64,000 nt of DNA from assembly GCF_030656345.1 (NCBI RefSeq), contig NZ_JAUSNR010000023.1, forward strand, positions 1 to 64,000, in the 5' to 3' direction. Under the pieces are notes generated by a model, which saw only the letters and a list, made by a program, of their open reading frames with translations, was not told the origin of the DNA and searched no databases. Position 1 is the stretch's first letter; each line of letters opens with the position of its first letter. This document shows, in pieces, positions 26,857-35,288 of the stretch. The translations under genes were made by a program, and so were the position numbers. This stretch comes from Pseudotabrizicola sp. (lineage in GTDB: Bacteria; Pseudomonadota; Alphaproteobacteria; Rhodobacterales; Rhodobacteraceae).

Positions 26857-27264
26857 CTATTCCGGAAACTGCGCCCGGCACTGGGCAATGCCCGGCCCCG
26901 CTGCGCGCATCAGCGCCGTGCGCTTGTCCTGCATCGACGCAAGCTTTGCCGCCTCTGCGCGCAGGTCAATCGCCTTTGGCCGGGTCGAGGTTTCGCGCAC
27001 CTCATCCAGACACATCCGGGGCGGCTCCGGCGGCGGCGCAGGCTGCCCCTCGGCCACGGGCCGGGGAATCGGGCGCGGGCATTGCACCCAACGGTCGCGG
27101 TAGGTCACCACTTCTTCCAGCGCGTAACCGCGCGCCAGATTGCCCTGACTTTCGGTGATCAGCCGGTCAAGCACCCGCACATCCCGCGTCTCACGCGCGA
27201 TGCACCGTTCCTGCGGCGTGCCACAGGCGGCAAGCAGAACCAGAAAGACGAAACTGCGGCGCAT
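26857..27264 (-). CDS. Small lipoprotein of unknown function
   Basis: A 135-residue predicted lipoprotein: MRRSFVFLVLLAACGTPQE has a signal peptide with lipobox LAAC, giving a lipidated Cys at residue 14. The mature part is rich in Arg and has a Pro-rich stretch (RPVAEGQPAPPPEPPR) and four further cysteines (in RCIARE, VQCPRP, MCLDEV and AQCRAQ). I do not recognise a family with known function; it may be a Rhodobacteraceae excreted or membrane-associated protein. The downstream SDR gene converges on it; the next gene, hemF, is divergent. Confidence 0.72.
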   Translation of the reverse strand: MRRSFVFLVLLAACGTPQERCIARETRDVRVLDRLITESQGNLARGYALEEVVTYRDRWVQCPRPIPRPVAEGQPAPPPEPPRMCLDEVRETSTRPKAIDLRAEAAKLASMQDKRTALMRAAGPGIAQCRAQFPE

Positions 27265-27310
27265 GGAATCCCCCAAGGTTGCCAGACCCCCACTATACGC
27301 CCCCCTGCGG

Positions 27311-27343
27311 CAAATGCCATGTTGGCGCGGCGGCAGGCATTTG
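27311..27343. promoter_or_regulatory. Inverted repeat between lipoprotein and hemF
   Basis: CAAATGCC at 27311-27318 and GGCATTTG at 27336-27343 form a perfect 8-bp inverted repeat with a 17-base gap, in the 115-base space between two divergent genes and 36 bases before the hemF start. It is a candidate site for a dimeric regulator; no known consensus matches. Confidence 0.45.
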
Positions 27344-27379
27344 TTAGGCAAGGATCTACACGCTTTGGGGGAGCAGCCA

Positions 27380-28255
27380 ATGACCGATCCGTTCGACGCC
27401 CGAAAGACCCGCGCCGCTGCATGGTTCCGCACCCTGCGCGACCGGATCGTCGCATCCTTCGAGGCGCTGGAAGACAGCCACGGCACCGGCACCCCCGGCC
27501 GGTTCGAGGTCACCCCCACCACCCGCGCCGACGGCGGCGGCGGGTTGATGAGCGTGATGCGCGGCGGTCGCGTGTTCGAGAAGATCGGCGTCAACGTGTC
27601 GGAAGTGCATGGCACATTGGGGACCCGCGCGCAAAAGGCCATGGCCGCGCGCGGTGTGCCGGGCATGGACCGCGACCCACGCTTCTGGGCCTCTGGCATC
27701 AGCCTTGTGGCCCATATGGTCAACCCGCATTGCCCTGCCGTCCACATGAACACCCGCATGTTCTGGACGCCCCACGCGTGGTGGTTCGGCGGCGGCGCCG
27801 ACCTGAACCCGGCGCTGGAATATACTGAGGACACCGCGCATTTTCATGCCGAAATGCAGCGCGCCTGCGATGCCCATGACCCGGCCTATTACCCGCGCTT
27901 CAAGGAATGGGCCGATGAATACTTCTTCGTCCCGCACCGGGGCCGCGCCCGTGGGGTGGGGGGCATCTTCTATGACGATTTGAACACCGGCGGCGCGCAA
28001 GCCGATTCGTGGGAGGCAGATTTTGCCTTCACGCAAGACGTCGGCTCTGCCTTTCTGCCCGCCTTCGTGCCGCTGACAGAACGCCGCGTCGCCACCCCGT
28101 GGACGGATGCCGACCGCGAAACCCAGCTGATCCACCGCGGCCTTTATGCCGAATACAACCTCGTGTACGACCGGGGCACCAAGTTCGGGCTGGAAACCGG
28201 CCATGATGCCAATGCCGTGCTGATGAGCCTGCCACCCATCGCCAAGTGGACCTGA
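27380..28255 (+). CDS. hemF: Oxygen-dependent coproporphyrinogen III oxidase
   Basis: Converts coproporphyrinogen III to protoporphyrinogen IX with O2 in heme synthesis. The ATG at 27380 has GGGGGAG eight bases before it; earlier in-frame Mets overlap the divergent lipoprotein gene. The 291 residues show VFEKIGVNVSEVHG near residue 65, HMNTRMFW near residue 123 with the catalytic His, WWFGGGADLNP near residue 135, and GIFYDDL and YAEYNLVYDRGTKFGL, all typical of HemF. It overlaps the LysE-family gene by 10 bases. With hemE and hemC nearby, this makes a heme supply region next to cbb3 genes. Confidence 0.96.
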   Translation: MTDPFDARKTRAAAWFRTLRDRIVASFEALEDSHGTGTPGRFEVTPTTRADGGGGLMSVMRGGRVFEKIGVNVSEVHGTLGTRAQKAMAARGVPGMDRDPRFWASGISLVAHMVNPHCPAVHMNTRMFWTPHAWWFGGGADLNPALEYTEDTAHFHAEMQRACDAHDPAYYPRFKEWADEYFFVPHRGRARGVGGIFYDDLNTGGAQADSWEADFAFTQDVGSAFLPAFVPLTERRVATPWTDADRETQLIHRGLYAEYNLVYDRGTKFGLETGHDANAVLMSLPPIAKWT

Positions 28256-28854
28256 CCCAGCTTCCGGCCTTTGCCCTGACCGCGCTGCTGATAGAGCTGA
28301 CGCCGGGGCCGAACATGGCATGGCTGGCGCTGCTGGCCGCAACCGAAGGCCGCCGTCTTGGCTATGCCGCCGTGGCAGGCGTCTGCCTGGGCCTTGCGCT
28401 GATCGGGCTGCTGGCGGCGCTGGGCCTGGCCGCCCTGTTGCAGGCGCAGCCGCTGGCCTATCAGGCGCTGCGCTGGGCCGGGGTCGCGTATCTGTTGTGG
28501 ATCGCGTGGGACACGTGGCGCGGCTCTGAGGCGGAGGAGGGTGGCGCAGAACCGGGGGCCTCTGCCTTTGCGCAGTTCCGGCGCGGGTTGATCACCAACC
28601 TGCTGAACCCCAAGGCGGCGGTGTTCTACGTCACGGTGCTGCCCGGCTTTCTGCCCGCCACCCCCGGCTTTGCCGAGGTGTCGGCACTGTCCTTTACCTT
28701 CGTCGTCATCGCCACCCTGATCCACGCCGGCATCGTCACTGCCGCAGGCACGGCGGCAGTATGGCTTGCGCAGGGCAGCCGGGTCAGGCTAACCCGGCGC
28801 ATCATGGCTGTGGCGCTGGTCGCCGTGGCGCTCTGGCTGTTCACAAGGACCTGA
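28246..28854 (+). CDS. LysE/RhtB-family amino-acid exporter
   Basis: A 202-residue inner-membrane exporter with six predicted spans. It shows LTPGPNMAWLALLAATEGRR near residue 18, the family's LTPGPN motif, and LITNLLNPKAAVFYVTVLPGF near residue 114, the central conserved block. It starts at a GTG overlapping the end of hemF by 10 bases, so it is coupled to hemF. The substrate (likely an amino acid such as homoserine, threonine or lysine) cannot be told from the sequence. Confidence 0.88.
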   Translation: MDLTQLPAFALTALLIELTPGPNMAWLALLAATEGRRLGYAAVAGVCLGLALIGLLAALGLAALLQAQPLAYQALRWAGVAYLLWIAWDTWRGSEAEEGGAEPGASAFAQFRRGLITNLLNPKAAVFYVTVLPGFLPATPGFAEVSALSFTFVVIATLIHAGIVTAAGTAAVWLAQGSRVRLTRRIMAVALVAVALWLFTRT

Positions 28855-28859
28855 CCCGG

Positions 28860-29231
28860 ATGACCCTTCCCACGCCCGACATCACCCTCCATGCCGCCTA
28901 TGCCTCGGTTGTCGAAGATGACGAAGAGGGCATGCTGTTCATAGGCTTTGCCCAGGGTGAGGAAGAAGACGAACCCTACGCCCTGTTCCGCCAGCCGCTT
29001 GGCGGCGGGCCGGTCTGGTTCGCGGTGAATGACGAAGACTTTGGCGCGGATGCCGCGGTGCAAAGCATCACCCGCGATGCCAAGGGCCTGATAGTGACCA
29101 TCCGCCCCGAACACATCGCCAGCTTCGGCTGGGCCACCACCATCGCCATCCGCATCGGCCCGCAGACCGAAGATGCGGATCAGGCGATTGACGCGCTGCA
29201 TGATATGCTGGGTGGCATTTTCCCGCGCTGA
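28860..29231 (+). CDS. Conserved hypothetical acidic protein
   Basis: A 123-residue soluble protein that starts at an ATG six bases after the LysE-family stop. It is acidic with clusters of Glu and Asp (EDDEEG, EEEDEP), has no signal peptide or membrane span, and ends GQ-free with ADQAIDALHDMLGGIFPR. Two blocks read like beta strands and one helix at the end. I do not recognise a characterised family. It is the last gene of the hemF-lysE run and is followed by a GC-rich stem-loop. Confidence 0.7.
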   Translation: MTLPTPDITLHAAYASVVEDDEEGMLFIGFAQGEEEDEPYALFRQPLGGGPVWFAVNDEDFGADAAVQSITRDAKGLIVTIRPEHIASFGWATTIAIRIGPQTEDADQAIDALHDMLGGIFPR

Positions 29232-29372
29232 ATGGCGAGCGCCGCGATGATGTGACACGCGAACAAAGGCGGGGAGGCCCCCGCCCTACCCAAGCCGCGT
29301 ACGCTGCGCCCTGATACAAAGCCAGCCCGGCACAAAAGGGGCAGGGCGGGGGTCTGCCCGCCCCGTGTCAGT

Positions 29373-30404
29373 TCAGGCGCTGCGCACCGTCTCGATCATC
29401 AGCGCCACATTGTCCGGGTTGGCATCCGGCGTGATTCCGTGGCCCAGGTTGAAGATATGCGGCCCCTTGCGGAACGCACTTACCACCCGCCGCGTCTCGC
29501 GCACCAGATCGTCGCCCCCCGTGACCATATGCACCGGCGACAGGTTGCCCTGCACACAACCCCCCGGCTGCACATGCGCCGCCGCCCACTCGGGCGTGAC
29601 CGAGTTGTCAATCGCCACGCAATCCGCGCCACTCGCCCGGCCAAAGCCGATATAGCCATCCCCCGCCTCACGCGGGAAGGCAATCACCGGCAGGCCAAGG
29701 TGGCGCTCTTTCAGCGCGGCAATGATCCTGGCGGTCGGCTTCAGGGAAAAATCAATGAAATCCTCACCCTTCAGGCTGCCTGCCCATGAATCGAACAGCT
29801 TCACCACCTCGGCCCCGGCTTTCACCTGTTCGGACAGGTAGTCAACAGTTGCATCGGTGATGATGTCGATCAGCGCCACAAACGCCGCGCGGTCCGCCGC
29901 CTTCATCGCATGGGCCGCCGCCTGATCCTTCGACCCGCGCCCGGCGATCATATAGGTGGCAACCGTCCACGGCGCGCCGGCAAAACCGATCAGCGTGGTC
30001 TCTTTCGGCAGTTCCCGCGCGAGGATTTTCACCGTTTCATAAACCGGGCCCAGCGTGTCGTGGATCAGATCCTTGGGTTTCAGCGCCCGGACCTGCTCCA
30101 TCGTCGTGGTGGTTTCCATCCGCGGACCTTCGCCTTCGACAAACCACAGCTTCGGCCCCAGTGCCTGCGGCAGTAGCAGGATATCGGCAAACAGGATCGC
30201 CGCATCAAACCCGAACCGCCGGATCGGCTGCAGAGTCACCTCGGCAGCCAGATCGGGGGTGTAGCACAGCGACAAAAAGTCACCCGCCTTTGCCCGGGTC
30301 GCGCGGTATTCGGGCAGGTAGCGCCCGGCCTGCCGCATCATCCAGATCGGCGGGGTGGGAAGAATTTCGCCTTTCAGCGCGCGAAGGATGGTCTTTTCGG
30401 TCAT
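29373..30404 (-). CDS. hemE: Uroporphyrinogen decarboxylase
   Basis: Decarboxylates uroporphyrinogen III to coproporphyrinogen III. The start [13 protein letters not shown] was chosen as the normal HemE start; an upstream in-frame Met would add 16 residues that overlap the promoter space. The 343 residues contain the signature [17 protein letters not shown] near residue 17, the catalytic Asp in [12 protein letters not shown] near residue 71, [12 protein letters not shown] near residue 138 and LFDSWAGSL near residue 203. It is divergent from hemC with a 75-base shared control region. Confidence 0.96.
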   Translation of the reverse strand: MTEKTILRALKGEILPTPPIWMMRQAGRYLPEYRATRAKAGDFLSLCYTPDLAAEVTLQPIRRFGFDAAILFADILLLPQALGPKLWFVEGEGPRMETTTTMEQVRALKPKDLIHDTLGPVYETVKILARELPKETTLIGFAGAPWTVATYMIAGRGSKDQAAAHAMKAADRAAFVALIDIITDATVDYLSEQVKAGAEVVKLFDSWAGSLKGEDFIDFSLKPTARIIAALKERHLGLPVIAFPREAGDGYIGFGRASGADCVAIDNSVTPEWAAAHVQPGGCVQGNLSPVHMVTGGDDLVRETRRVVSAFRKGPHIFNLGHGITPDANPDNVALMIETVRSA

Positions 30405-30445
30405 TCTGGGCTCCTTTGTCCCATGGGTCCGATGTGCGCCCCGCC

Positions 30446-30461
30446 TTGTCAAGAGTTGTCA
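30446..30461. promoter_or_regulatory. Direct repeat in the shared hemE/hemC promoter region
   Basis: TTGTCA occurs twice, at 30446 and 30456, exactly 10 bases apart (one helical turn), in the 75 bases between divergent hemE and hemC. Either copy could serve as a -35 element for hemC, or both could be a regulator's paired site. No -10 is clear. Confidence 0.4.
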
Positions 30462-30479
30462 GGCGAAGCTGACAGTTGT

Positions 30480-31436
30480 ATGCCGGAACCCATGATGCAA
30501 AACCTGCCCTCCCCCGCCCAGCCCTTGAAGATTGGAACCCGTGGTTCGCCCCTTGCGCTGTGGCAGGCGCATGAGGTGCGGCGCTGCCTGATGGCGGCGT
30601 TTGATCTGCCCGAAACGGCGTTTGAAATCTGCGTGATCAAGGTGATGGGCGACCAGATCCTGGACAAGGCGCTGAAAGACATCGGCGGCAAGGGCCTGTT
30701 CACCCGCGAGATCGAAGAGGCGTTGCTGGACGGCGGCATCGACATCGCGGTGCATTCGATGAAGGACATGCCCACGGTCCAGCCGGGGGGTCTGATCCTT
30801 GACTGCTACCTGCCGCGCGAAGATGTGCGCGATGCCTTTGTCAGCCCGCATGTGGCGCGGCTGGCCGATCTGCCCCAAGGCGCGGTCGTCGGCTCGTCAT
30901 CCCTGCGCCGCCGGGCGCAGTTGCGGCTGAAGCGGCCCGATCTGCAGCTGGTCGAGTTTCGCGGCAATGTGCAGACCCGGATGAAAAAGCTGAACGATGG
31001 CGTGGCGGTTGCCACCTTCCTTGCGATGGCCGGGCTGAACCGGCTGGGCATGGCGCATATGGCGCGCTCGGCCATTGAGACCGAAGACATGCTGCCCGCC
31101 GTGGCCCAGGGGGCCATCGGGGTGGAGCGGCGTTTGGGTGACACCAACACCGCCAGCCTGCTGGCCGCGATTCACGACATCCCCACAGGCCACCGCCTTG
31201 CCGCCGAACGGGCTATGCTGGCCCGGCTCGACGGGTCATGCGAAACGCCGATCGCGGGGCTGGCGACGCTGGAGGGCGATACCCTGCATTTGCGCGGTGA
31301 AATCCTGCGGCCTGACGGGTCGGAATCCATCACCGGCCAGCGCACAGGCCCGGTCGCAGACGCTGCCGCGCTTGGCACCGCTTTGGCGGATGAGCTGCTT
31401 GGCAAGGCACCAGACGGGTTCTTCAGCTGGCGCTGA
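30480..31436 (+). CDS. hemC: Hydroxymethylbilane synthase (porphobilinogen deaminase)
   Basis: Joins four porphobilinogen units into hydroxymethylbilane. The 318 residues from the ATG at 30480 include GTRGSPLALWQAHEVRR near residue 19, the helix-substrate motif VHSMKDMPT near residue 85, SSLRRRAQL near residue 135 and the dipyrromethane-cofactor cysteine in LDGSCETPIAG near residue 250. Another in-frame ATG at 30492 is possible. It is divergent from hemE and followed by the kinase-like gene at 31494. Confidence 0.95.
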   Translation: MPEPMMQNLPSPAQPLKIGTRGSPLALWQAHEVRRCLMAAFDLPETAFEICVIKVMGDQILDKALKDIGGKGLFTREIEEALLDGGIDIAVHSMKDMPTVQPGGLILDCYLPREDVRDAFVSPHVARLADLPQGAVVGSSSLRRRAQLRLKRPDLQLVEFRGNVQTRMKKLNDGVAVATFLAMAGLNRLGMAHMARSAIETEDMLPAVAQGAIGVERRLGDTNTASLLAAIHDIPTGHRLAAERAMLARLDGSCETPIAGLATLEGDTLHLRGEILRPDGSESITGQRTGPVADAAALGTALADELLGKAPDGFFSWR

Positions 31437-31493
31437 ACCAGCGCCGCCACGTGCCCTCTTAAATTTCCGTCATCCGGGTGTTACATCCGCCCG

Positions 31494-32261
31494 ATGACCG
31501 ATGACGCCCCGCCCCCTTTGCCACAGCCCGTGGCCACTGCCCTGCACAACGCGCTGGCGCAGCCATCGCAGCGCATCCGGGCCTTGGCCCTGCCGGGTGG
31601 CGGCCGGGTCTGGCTGAAACGGATCGAACAGGCCAGCGGGTTGATGCGTCTGCAAAAGGGCAATGGCCAAAGCGCCTTTGTCGCCGAACGCGACGCGCTG
31701 CGCCTGCTGCATGCCCGTGGCGTGCCGGTGGCGCAGGTGATGGCGGAAGGCCCTGACTATCTGCTGTTGCCCGATCTTGGCCCCACGCTCGCCGCCCTGA
31801 TGCAGACCGCAGATCACCCGAAGGCTGACCGCATCGCCGCCTTTGCCGCCGCCGGAGCGGCATTGGCGGGGCTGCACCGCGCCGGGTTTTCGCATGGCCG
31901 CCCGGCTTTGCGCGATTTTTGCTGGCAACAGGGCGCGTTGCGGCTGATCGACCTTGAACGCTTCCGCAACCGCAAGCGCAGCCGGTTGGTCCGCGCCATG
32001 GATGTGGTGATCTTCACCCACAGCTGGTTTGCGCAGGGTCACGACACCGCCCCCGGCCCGGAACTTGACGGGGCGCTGAACGCCTATCGCGCCGCTGCGC
32101 CCGCCGGGCTTTGGCGCGCGGTCGCGCGGCTGGTGCGGCTGCTGGCACCGCTTGGCACCTTGGCGCGCGGCGTGGCCCGGATCAGCAAACCGTCAAAGGA
32201 TGTGCAGGCGATCCCGCCCGCGCTGACCCATCTGGCGCAGGTCACGCAAACGCCGGGCTGA
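31494..32261 (+). CDS. Kinase-like protein of the LPS-kinase/aminoglycoside phosphotransferase type
   Basis: A 255-residue protein with a protein-kinase-like fold. The first lobe has VWLKRIEQASG near residue 41 (Lys position), then QSAFVAERDALRLL (Glu of the helix) near residue 59. The catalytic region reads LHRAGFSHGRPALRDFCW near residue 127, and LRLIDLERF near residue 149 stands in place of DFG. This matches lipopolysaccharide core heptose kinase (WaaP) or related small-molecule kinases. The next residues are basic (RNRKRSR), and the C-terminal third is helical. The substrate is unknown; a role in envelope or lipid modification is inferred. Confidence 0.7.
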   Translation: MTDDAPPPLPQPVATALHNALAQPSQRIRALALPGGGRVWLKRIEQASGLMRLQKGNGQSAFVAERDALRLLHARGVPVAQVMAEGPDYLLLPDLGPTLAALMQTADHPKADRIAAFAAAGAALAGLHRAGFSHGRPALRDFCWQQGALRLIDLERFRNRKRSRLVRAMDVVIFTHSWFAQGHDTAPGPELDGALNAYRAAAPAGLWRAVARLVRLLAPLGTLARGVARISKPSKDVQAIPPALTHLAQVTQTPG

Positions 32262-32290
32262 TCCGGCCCCGGTCGGCCCCGGTCGGCAGG

Positions 32291-33718
32291 TCACGACTCC
32301 GGGGGCCGTTTCGCCGGAACCACCTTGCCGGGGTTCATCAGCCCAGTCGGGTCCAGCGCCGCCTTGACCGCGCGCATCACGTCCAGCGCCACGCTGTCCT
32401 TGCGCCGCGCCATCGACGGCAGCTTGGACAGGCCCACGCCATGTTCGGCCGAAAAGCTGCCGCCCAGATCCGCCACCACATCCTCGATCATCGTGATCAC
32501 GCGGTCATAGGTGGCTTTGGACCCATCCACCGGGAATGCGGTGAAATGCAGGTTGCCATCGCCCAGATGCGCCACGCACACCGGCTCATGCGCCTGATCA
32601 ACGCCTTCCAGCCGGGCGTGAATCGCCGTCAGGAAATCAGCCGCCCGGTCCAGCGGCACCGCGATATCGGTGTCGACAAAGGGGCGTTTGGCAAAGGTGA
32701 TCTCTGCCGCCGCTTCGCGCCGCGCCCACATCACCCGGCGCTGCGCCTCCGATTGCGCGACGATGGCATCAAGGATCAGCCCCTCTTCCATCAAGCCCGC
32801 CACGGTGGTTTCCAAAAGGTCAGTCAGCGGCACCGACCCATCTGCCTGCACCTCGCACAAGGCGGGCGCGGTCGCGCCCAGCTCGGTCAAAATCGTCACC
32901 TCTGGCACATCGGCGAAGGGCAGGCCCAGATCGGGCCGCACCTGCGCCAGACGGCGGGAATAGCTGGCAGGCATGAATTCAAACGCCTCGACCAGCCCGC
33001 CTGACGCCTCTTGCAGCCGGTTCAGCAGCACCGTCGCATCGGGCAAAGCGCGCAGCGCCAGCGTGGCGGTGGCATGGGCGCGCGGGGCAGGGACCAGCTT
33101 CATCACTGCCGCCGTGATGATCCCCAGCGTCCCCTCGGCCCCGATGAACAGATCGCGCAAGGCGTAGCCCGAATTGTCCTTGTGCAGTGCCGACATCAGG
33201 TTCAGCACCCGCCCGTCGGCCAGAACCACCTCCAGCCCCAGACACAGGGACCGGGTCGAGCCATAGCGCAGCACATTCGACCCTCCGGCATTGGTCGACA
33301 GCACGCCACCGATCATCGCCGAGCCGCGCGCGCCGAACCACAGCGGAAAGTACAGCCCCTGCTCCGCCGCCGCATCGTGCAGGGCTGACAGGATCACCCC
33401 GGCCTCAACCACCGCCGTGCGCGTGCCGTGGTTCAGATCGCGGATGCGGTTCATCCGCTCAAGGCTGATCATCAGCCCGCCCGTGGTATAGGTGCCGCCC
33501 ACCAGCCCGGTATTGCCCGACACCGGCACCACCGGCACACCATGCCGTGCCGCAAGCTGCACACAGCCCGCCACCTGCGCGGTATCAAAGGGCCGCACCA
33601 CCGCAACAGGCTGGCCCGGATAAGTGCCGGTCCAGTCCTGCGCATGGCGGTCCATATCGCTGCCGGTCAGCACATGGGCCGGGCCAAGCAGGTCAGAAAG
33701 GTCGGAGATCAGGGTCAT
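32291..33718 (-). CDS. FAD-linked 2-hydroxy-acid oxidase (GlcD/D2HGDH-like)
   Basis: A flavoprotein of 475 residues that oxidises a D-2-hydroxy acid such as D-lactate, glycolate or D-2-hydroxyglutarate. The FAD-binding half has VPVVPVSGNTGLVGG near residue 61, and the middle contains NAGGSNVLRYG near residue 143 and GAEGTLGIITAAVMKL near residue 194. The C-terminal substrate-binding half shows VAHLGDGNLHFTAF near residue 390 and SAEHGVGLSKL near residue 425, where the conserved His residues lie. It stands alone; 183 intergenic bases separate it from the tesA gene. No GlcE or GlcF genes are adjacent, so a single-subunit enzyme is likely. Confidence 0.9.
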   Translation of the reverse strand: MTLISDLSDLLGPAHVLTGSDMDRHAQDWTGTYPGQPVAVVRPFDTAQVAGCVQLAARHGVPVVPVSGNTGLVGGTYTTGGLMISLERMNRIRDLNHGTRTAVVEAGVILSALHDAAAEQGLYFPLWFGARGSAMIGGVLSTNAGGSNVLRYGSTRSLCLGLEVVLADGRVLNLMSALHKDNSGYALRDLFIGAEGTLGIITAAVMKLVPAPRAHATATLALRALPDATVLLNRLQEASGGLVEAFEFMPASYSRRLAQVRPDLGLPFADVPEVTILTELGATAPALCEVQADGSVPLTDLLETTVAGLMEEGLILDAIVAQSEAQRRVMWARREAAAEITFAKRPFVDTDIAVPLDRAADFLTAIHARLEGVDQAHEPVCVAHLGDGNLHFTAFPVDGSKATYDRVITMIEDVVADLGGSFSAEHGVGLSKLPSMARRKDSVALDVMRAVKAALDPTGLMNPGKVVPAKRPPES

Positions 33719-33865
33719 GGAACGGTCCTCGCCCGCACCGTAGGGGCCGGGGGCCGCTCAGCATTGACCTGTCGCGCAGCGCGCATCAAGCCCTTGCGGC
33801 CGGTCTTCGCTGCCCCCGCACCGAATTTTTAACCCCGCGCGCAGCGCAGAGTGCGGGAGCGCTCC

Positions 33866-33892
33866 GCGCGGGAGTATTTCAGAAAGGTGCAA
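33866..33892 (-). repeat. 3'-gene repeat element, copy B
   Basis: On the minus strand reads CACCTTTCTGAAATACTCCCG then CGCG, ten bases after the stop codon of tesA and in the same orientation as that gene. Nearly the same core as the copies at 21795 and 58628. Confidence 0.75.
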
Positions 33893-33901
33893 CCGGCAGG
33901 G

Positions 33902-34591
33902 TCAGTCCAGTTGATCCACCAGTGTCAGGATCTGTGGGCCAAGGCTTTCGACGGCGCGTTTCACGCCCGCCGCATTGGGATGGATGCCATCGGCCTGCAT
34001 GTACTGTGCGATCTGGCCGGGGTCGGTCGCATCGGCGTCGATCAGGCCGAAATAGCTGCCGATATGCTGCGCGCCGTATTGCGCGGCCAGTTCGGGGTAG
34101 AGCTGGTCAAACGCGGTCTTGTAGGCCGGGCCGAAATTGCCCGGTGCCTCCATCCCGATCAGCAGTACCGGCAGTTGCCGGGTCTGCGCCTCGGTCAGGA
34201 TCGCCTCGATATTCGCGCGGGTGACAGAGGGTTGCAGCCCGCGCAACAGGTCATTGCCACCCAATGTCACGATCATGGCATCAACCTCGTCGGTCAGGCT
34301 CCACGCCAGCCGCGACAGGCCCCCGGCAGAGGTATCACCCGACACGCCGCCGTTCAGCACGGTCACATCCGCGCCCTGATCGGCCAGCCATTGGTTCAGC
34401 TGTGGCACCAGCCCCTCGCCCTCGGGCAATCCGTAACCTGCCGTCAGGCTGTCACCCAGCGCGAAAATGGTCACGGGTTCGGCAAATGCTGCCCCCGCGA
34501 CGGAAAACGGCAGGGCCAACGTAAACGTCAGGTTGCGGACGCAGCATTTTGCGCCATATGCAACAGGGGACAGAATAAAGGAAAACATCAT
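33902..34591 (-). CDS. tesA: SGNH-family arylesterase / acyl-CoA thioesterase I
   Basis: A periplasmic esterase of 229 residues with a long signal sequence (MMFSFILSPVAYGAKCCVRN then a hydrophobic core ending AAFAEP). Block I GDSLTAGYGL gives the nucleophile Ser, block III is GGND with the oxyanion Asn, and the C-terminal DGIHPN carries the Asp-His pair. This matches TesA/EstA. The start codon overlaps the start of the divergent ABC-ATPase gene (two adjacent Met codons at 34591 and 34588), so the two genes have no separate promoter space; see findings. The same tesA/ABC ATPase/permease arrangement is found in many proteobacteria (ybbAP). Confidence 0.92.
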   Translation of the reverse strand: MMFSFILSPVAYGAKCCVRNLTFTLALPFSVAGAAFAEPVTIFALGDSLTAGYGLPEGEGLVPQLNQWLADQGADVTVLNGGVSGDTSAGGLSRLAWSLTDEVDAMIVTLGGNDLLRGLQPSVTRANIEAILTEAQTRQLPVLLIGMEAPGNFGPAYKTAFDQLYPELAAQYGAQHIGSYFGLIDADATDPGQIAQYMQADGIHPNAAGVKRAVESLGPQILTLVDQLD

Positions 34592-35288
34592 GGGTCAGAC
34601 CGTTCTGGCATTGAAGGATGCGACGCTGACACTGGCAGGCAATGCCGGGCCGGTCGAGATTCTGAAAGGGATCACGCTGGACGTCGCACAAGGCGAAACG
34701 CTGGGGCTGATCGGTCCGTCCGGGTCTGGCAAATCGTCTCTCCTCATGCTGATGGGCGGGCTGGAGCGCGCCACATCGGGGTCGGTTCTGGCGCTGGGGT
34801 CTGATCTGACCGCCCTAGACGAAGATGCCCTTGCGCGCTTTCGCAGAGGCAATATGGGGGTGGTGTTCCAATCTTTCCACCTGATCCCGACAATGACCGC
34901 GCTGGAAAACGTGGCCGTGCCGCTGGAACTGGCCGGGGTGACCGATGCCTTTGCCCGTGCCGAAGCCGAATTGCAGTCGGTGGGCCTTGGGTCGCGGATG
35001 GACCATTACCCGACGCAACTTTCGGGCGGCGAGCAGCAGCGCGTGGCATTGGCCCGCGCCGCAGCCCCGCGTCCGGCGATCCTGCTGGCGGATGAGCCGA
35101 CCGGCAATCTGGATGGCGTCAACGGTGCCGCGATCATGGACATGCTGTTTGGTCTGCGCGACCGCCATGGTGCCACGCTGGTGCTGGTCACCCATGCGCC
35201 GGAGCTTGCTGCCAGATGTGACCGGGTGGTGCGGCTGGCCGATGGCCGGGTCGTGGGTGAAGACCGGATGAAAGCAGCAGCAGAATGA
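34590..35288 (+). CDS. ABC transporter ATP-binding protein (YbbA/LolD-like)
   Basis: A 232-residue ATPase. Walker A is GPSGSGKSS near residue 46, the Q loop is FQSFHLIPT near residue 94, the signature LSGGEQQRVALARA is near residue 146, Walker B is ILLADEPTGNLD near residue 165 and the switch His is in LVTHAPEL near residue 200. It belongs to the MacB/LolD-type group. The ATG has AGGAAAAC upstream. Its stop overlaps the permease ATG (ATGA), and it is divergent from tesA. Substrate is unknown; the E. coli relative is YbbA. Confidence 0.93.
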   Translation: MGQTVLALKDATLTLAGNAGPVEILKGITLDVAQGETLGLIGPSGSGKSSLLMLMGGLERATSGSVLALGSDLTALDEDALARFRRGNMGVVFQSFHLIPTMTALENVAVPLELAGVTDAFARAEAELQSVGLGSRMDHYPTQLSGGEQQRVALARAAAPRPAILLADEPTGNLDGVNGAAIMDMLFGLRDRHGATLVLVTHAPELAARCDRVVRLADGRVVGEDRMKAAAE

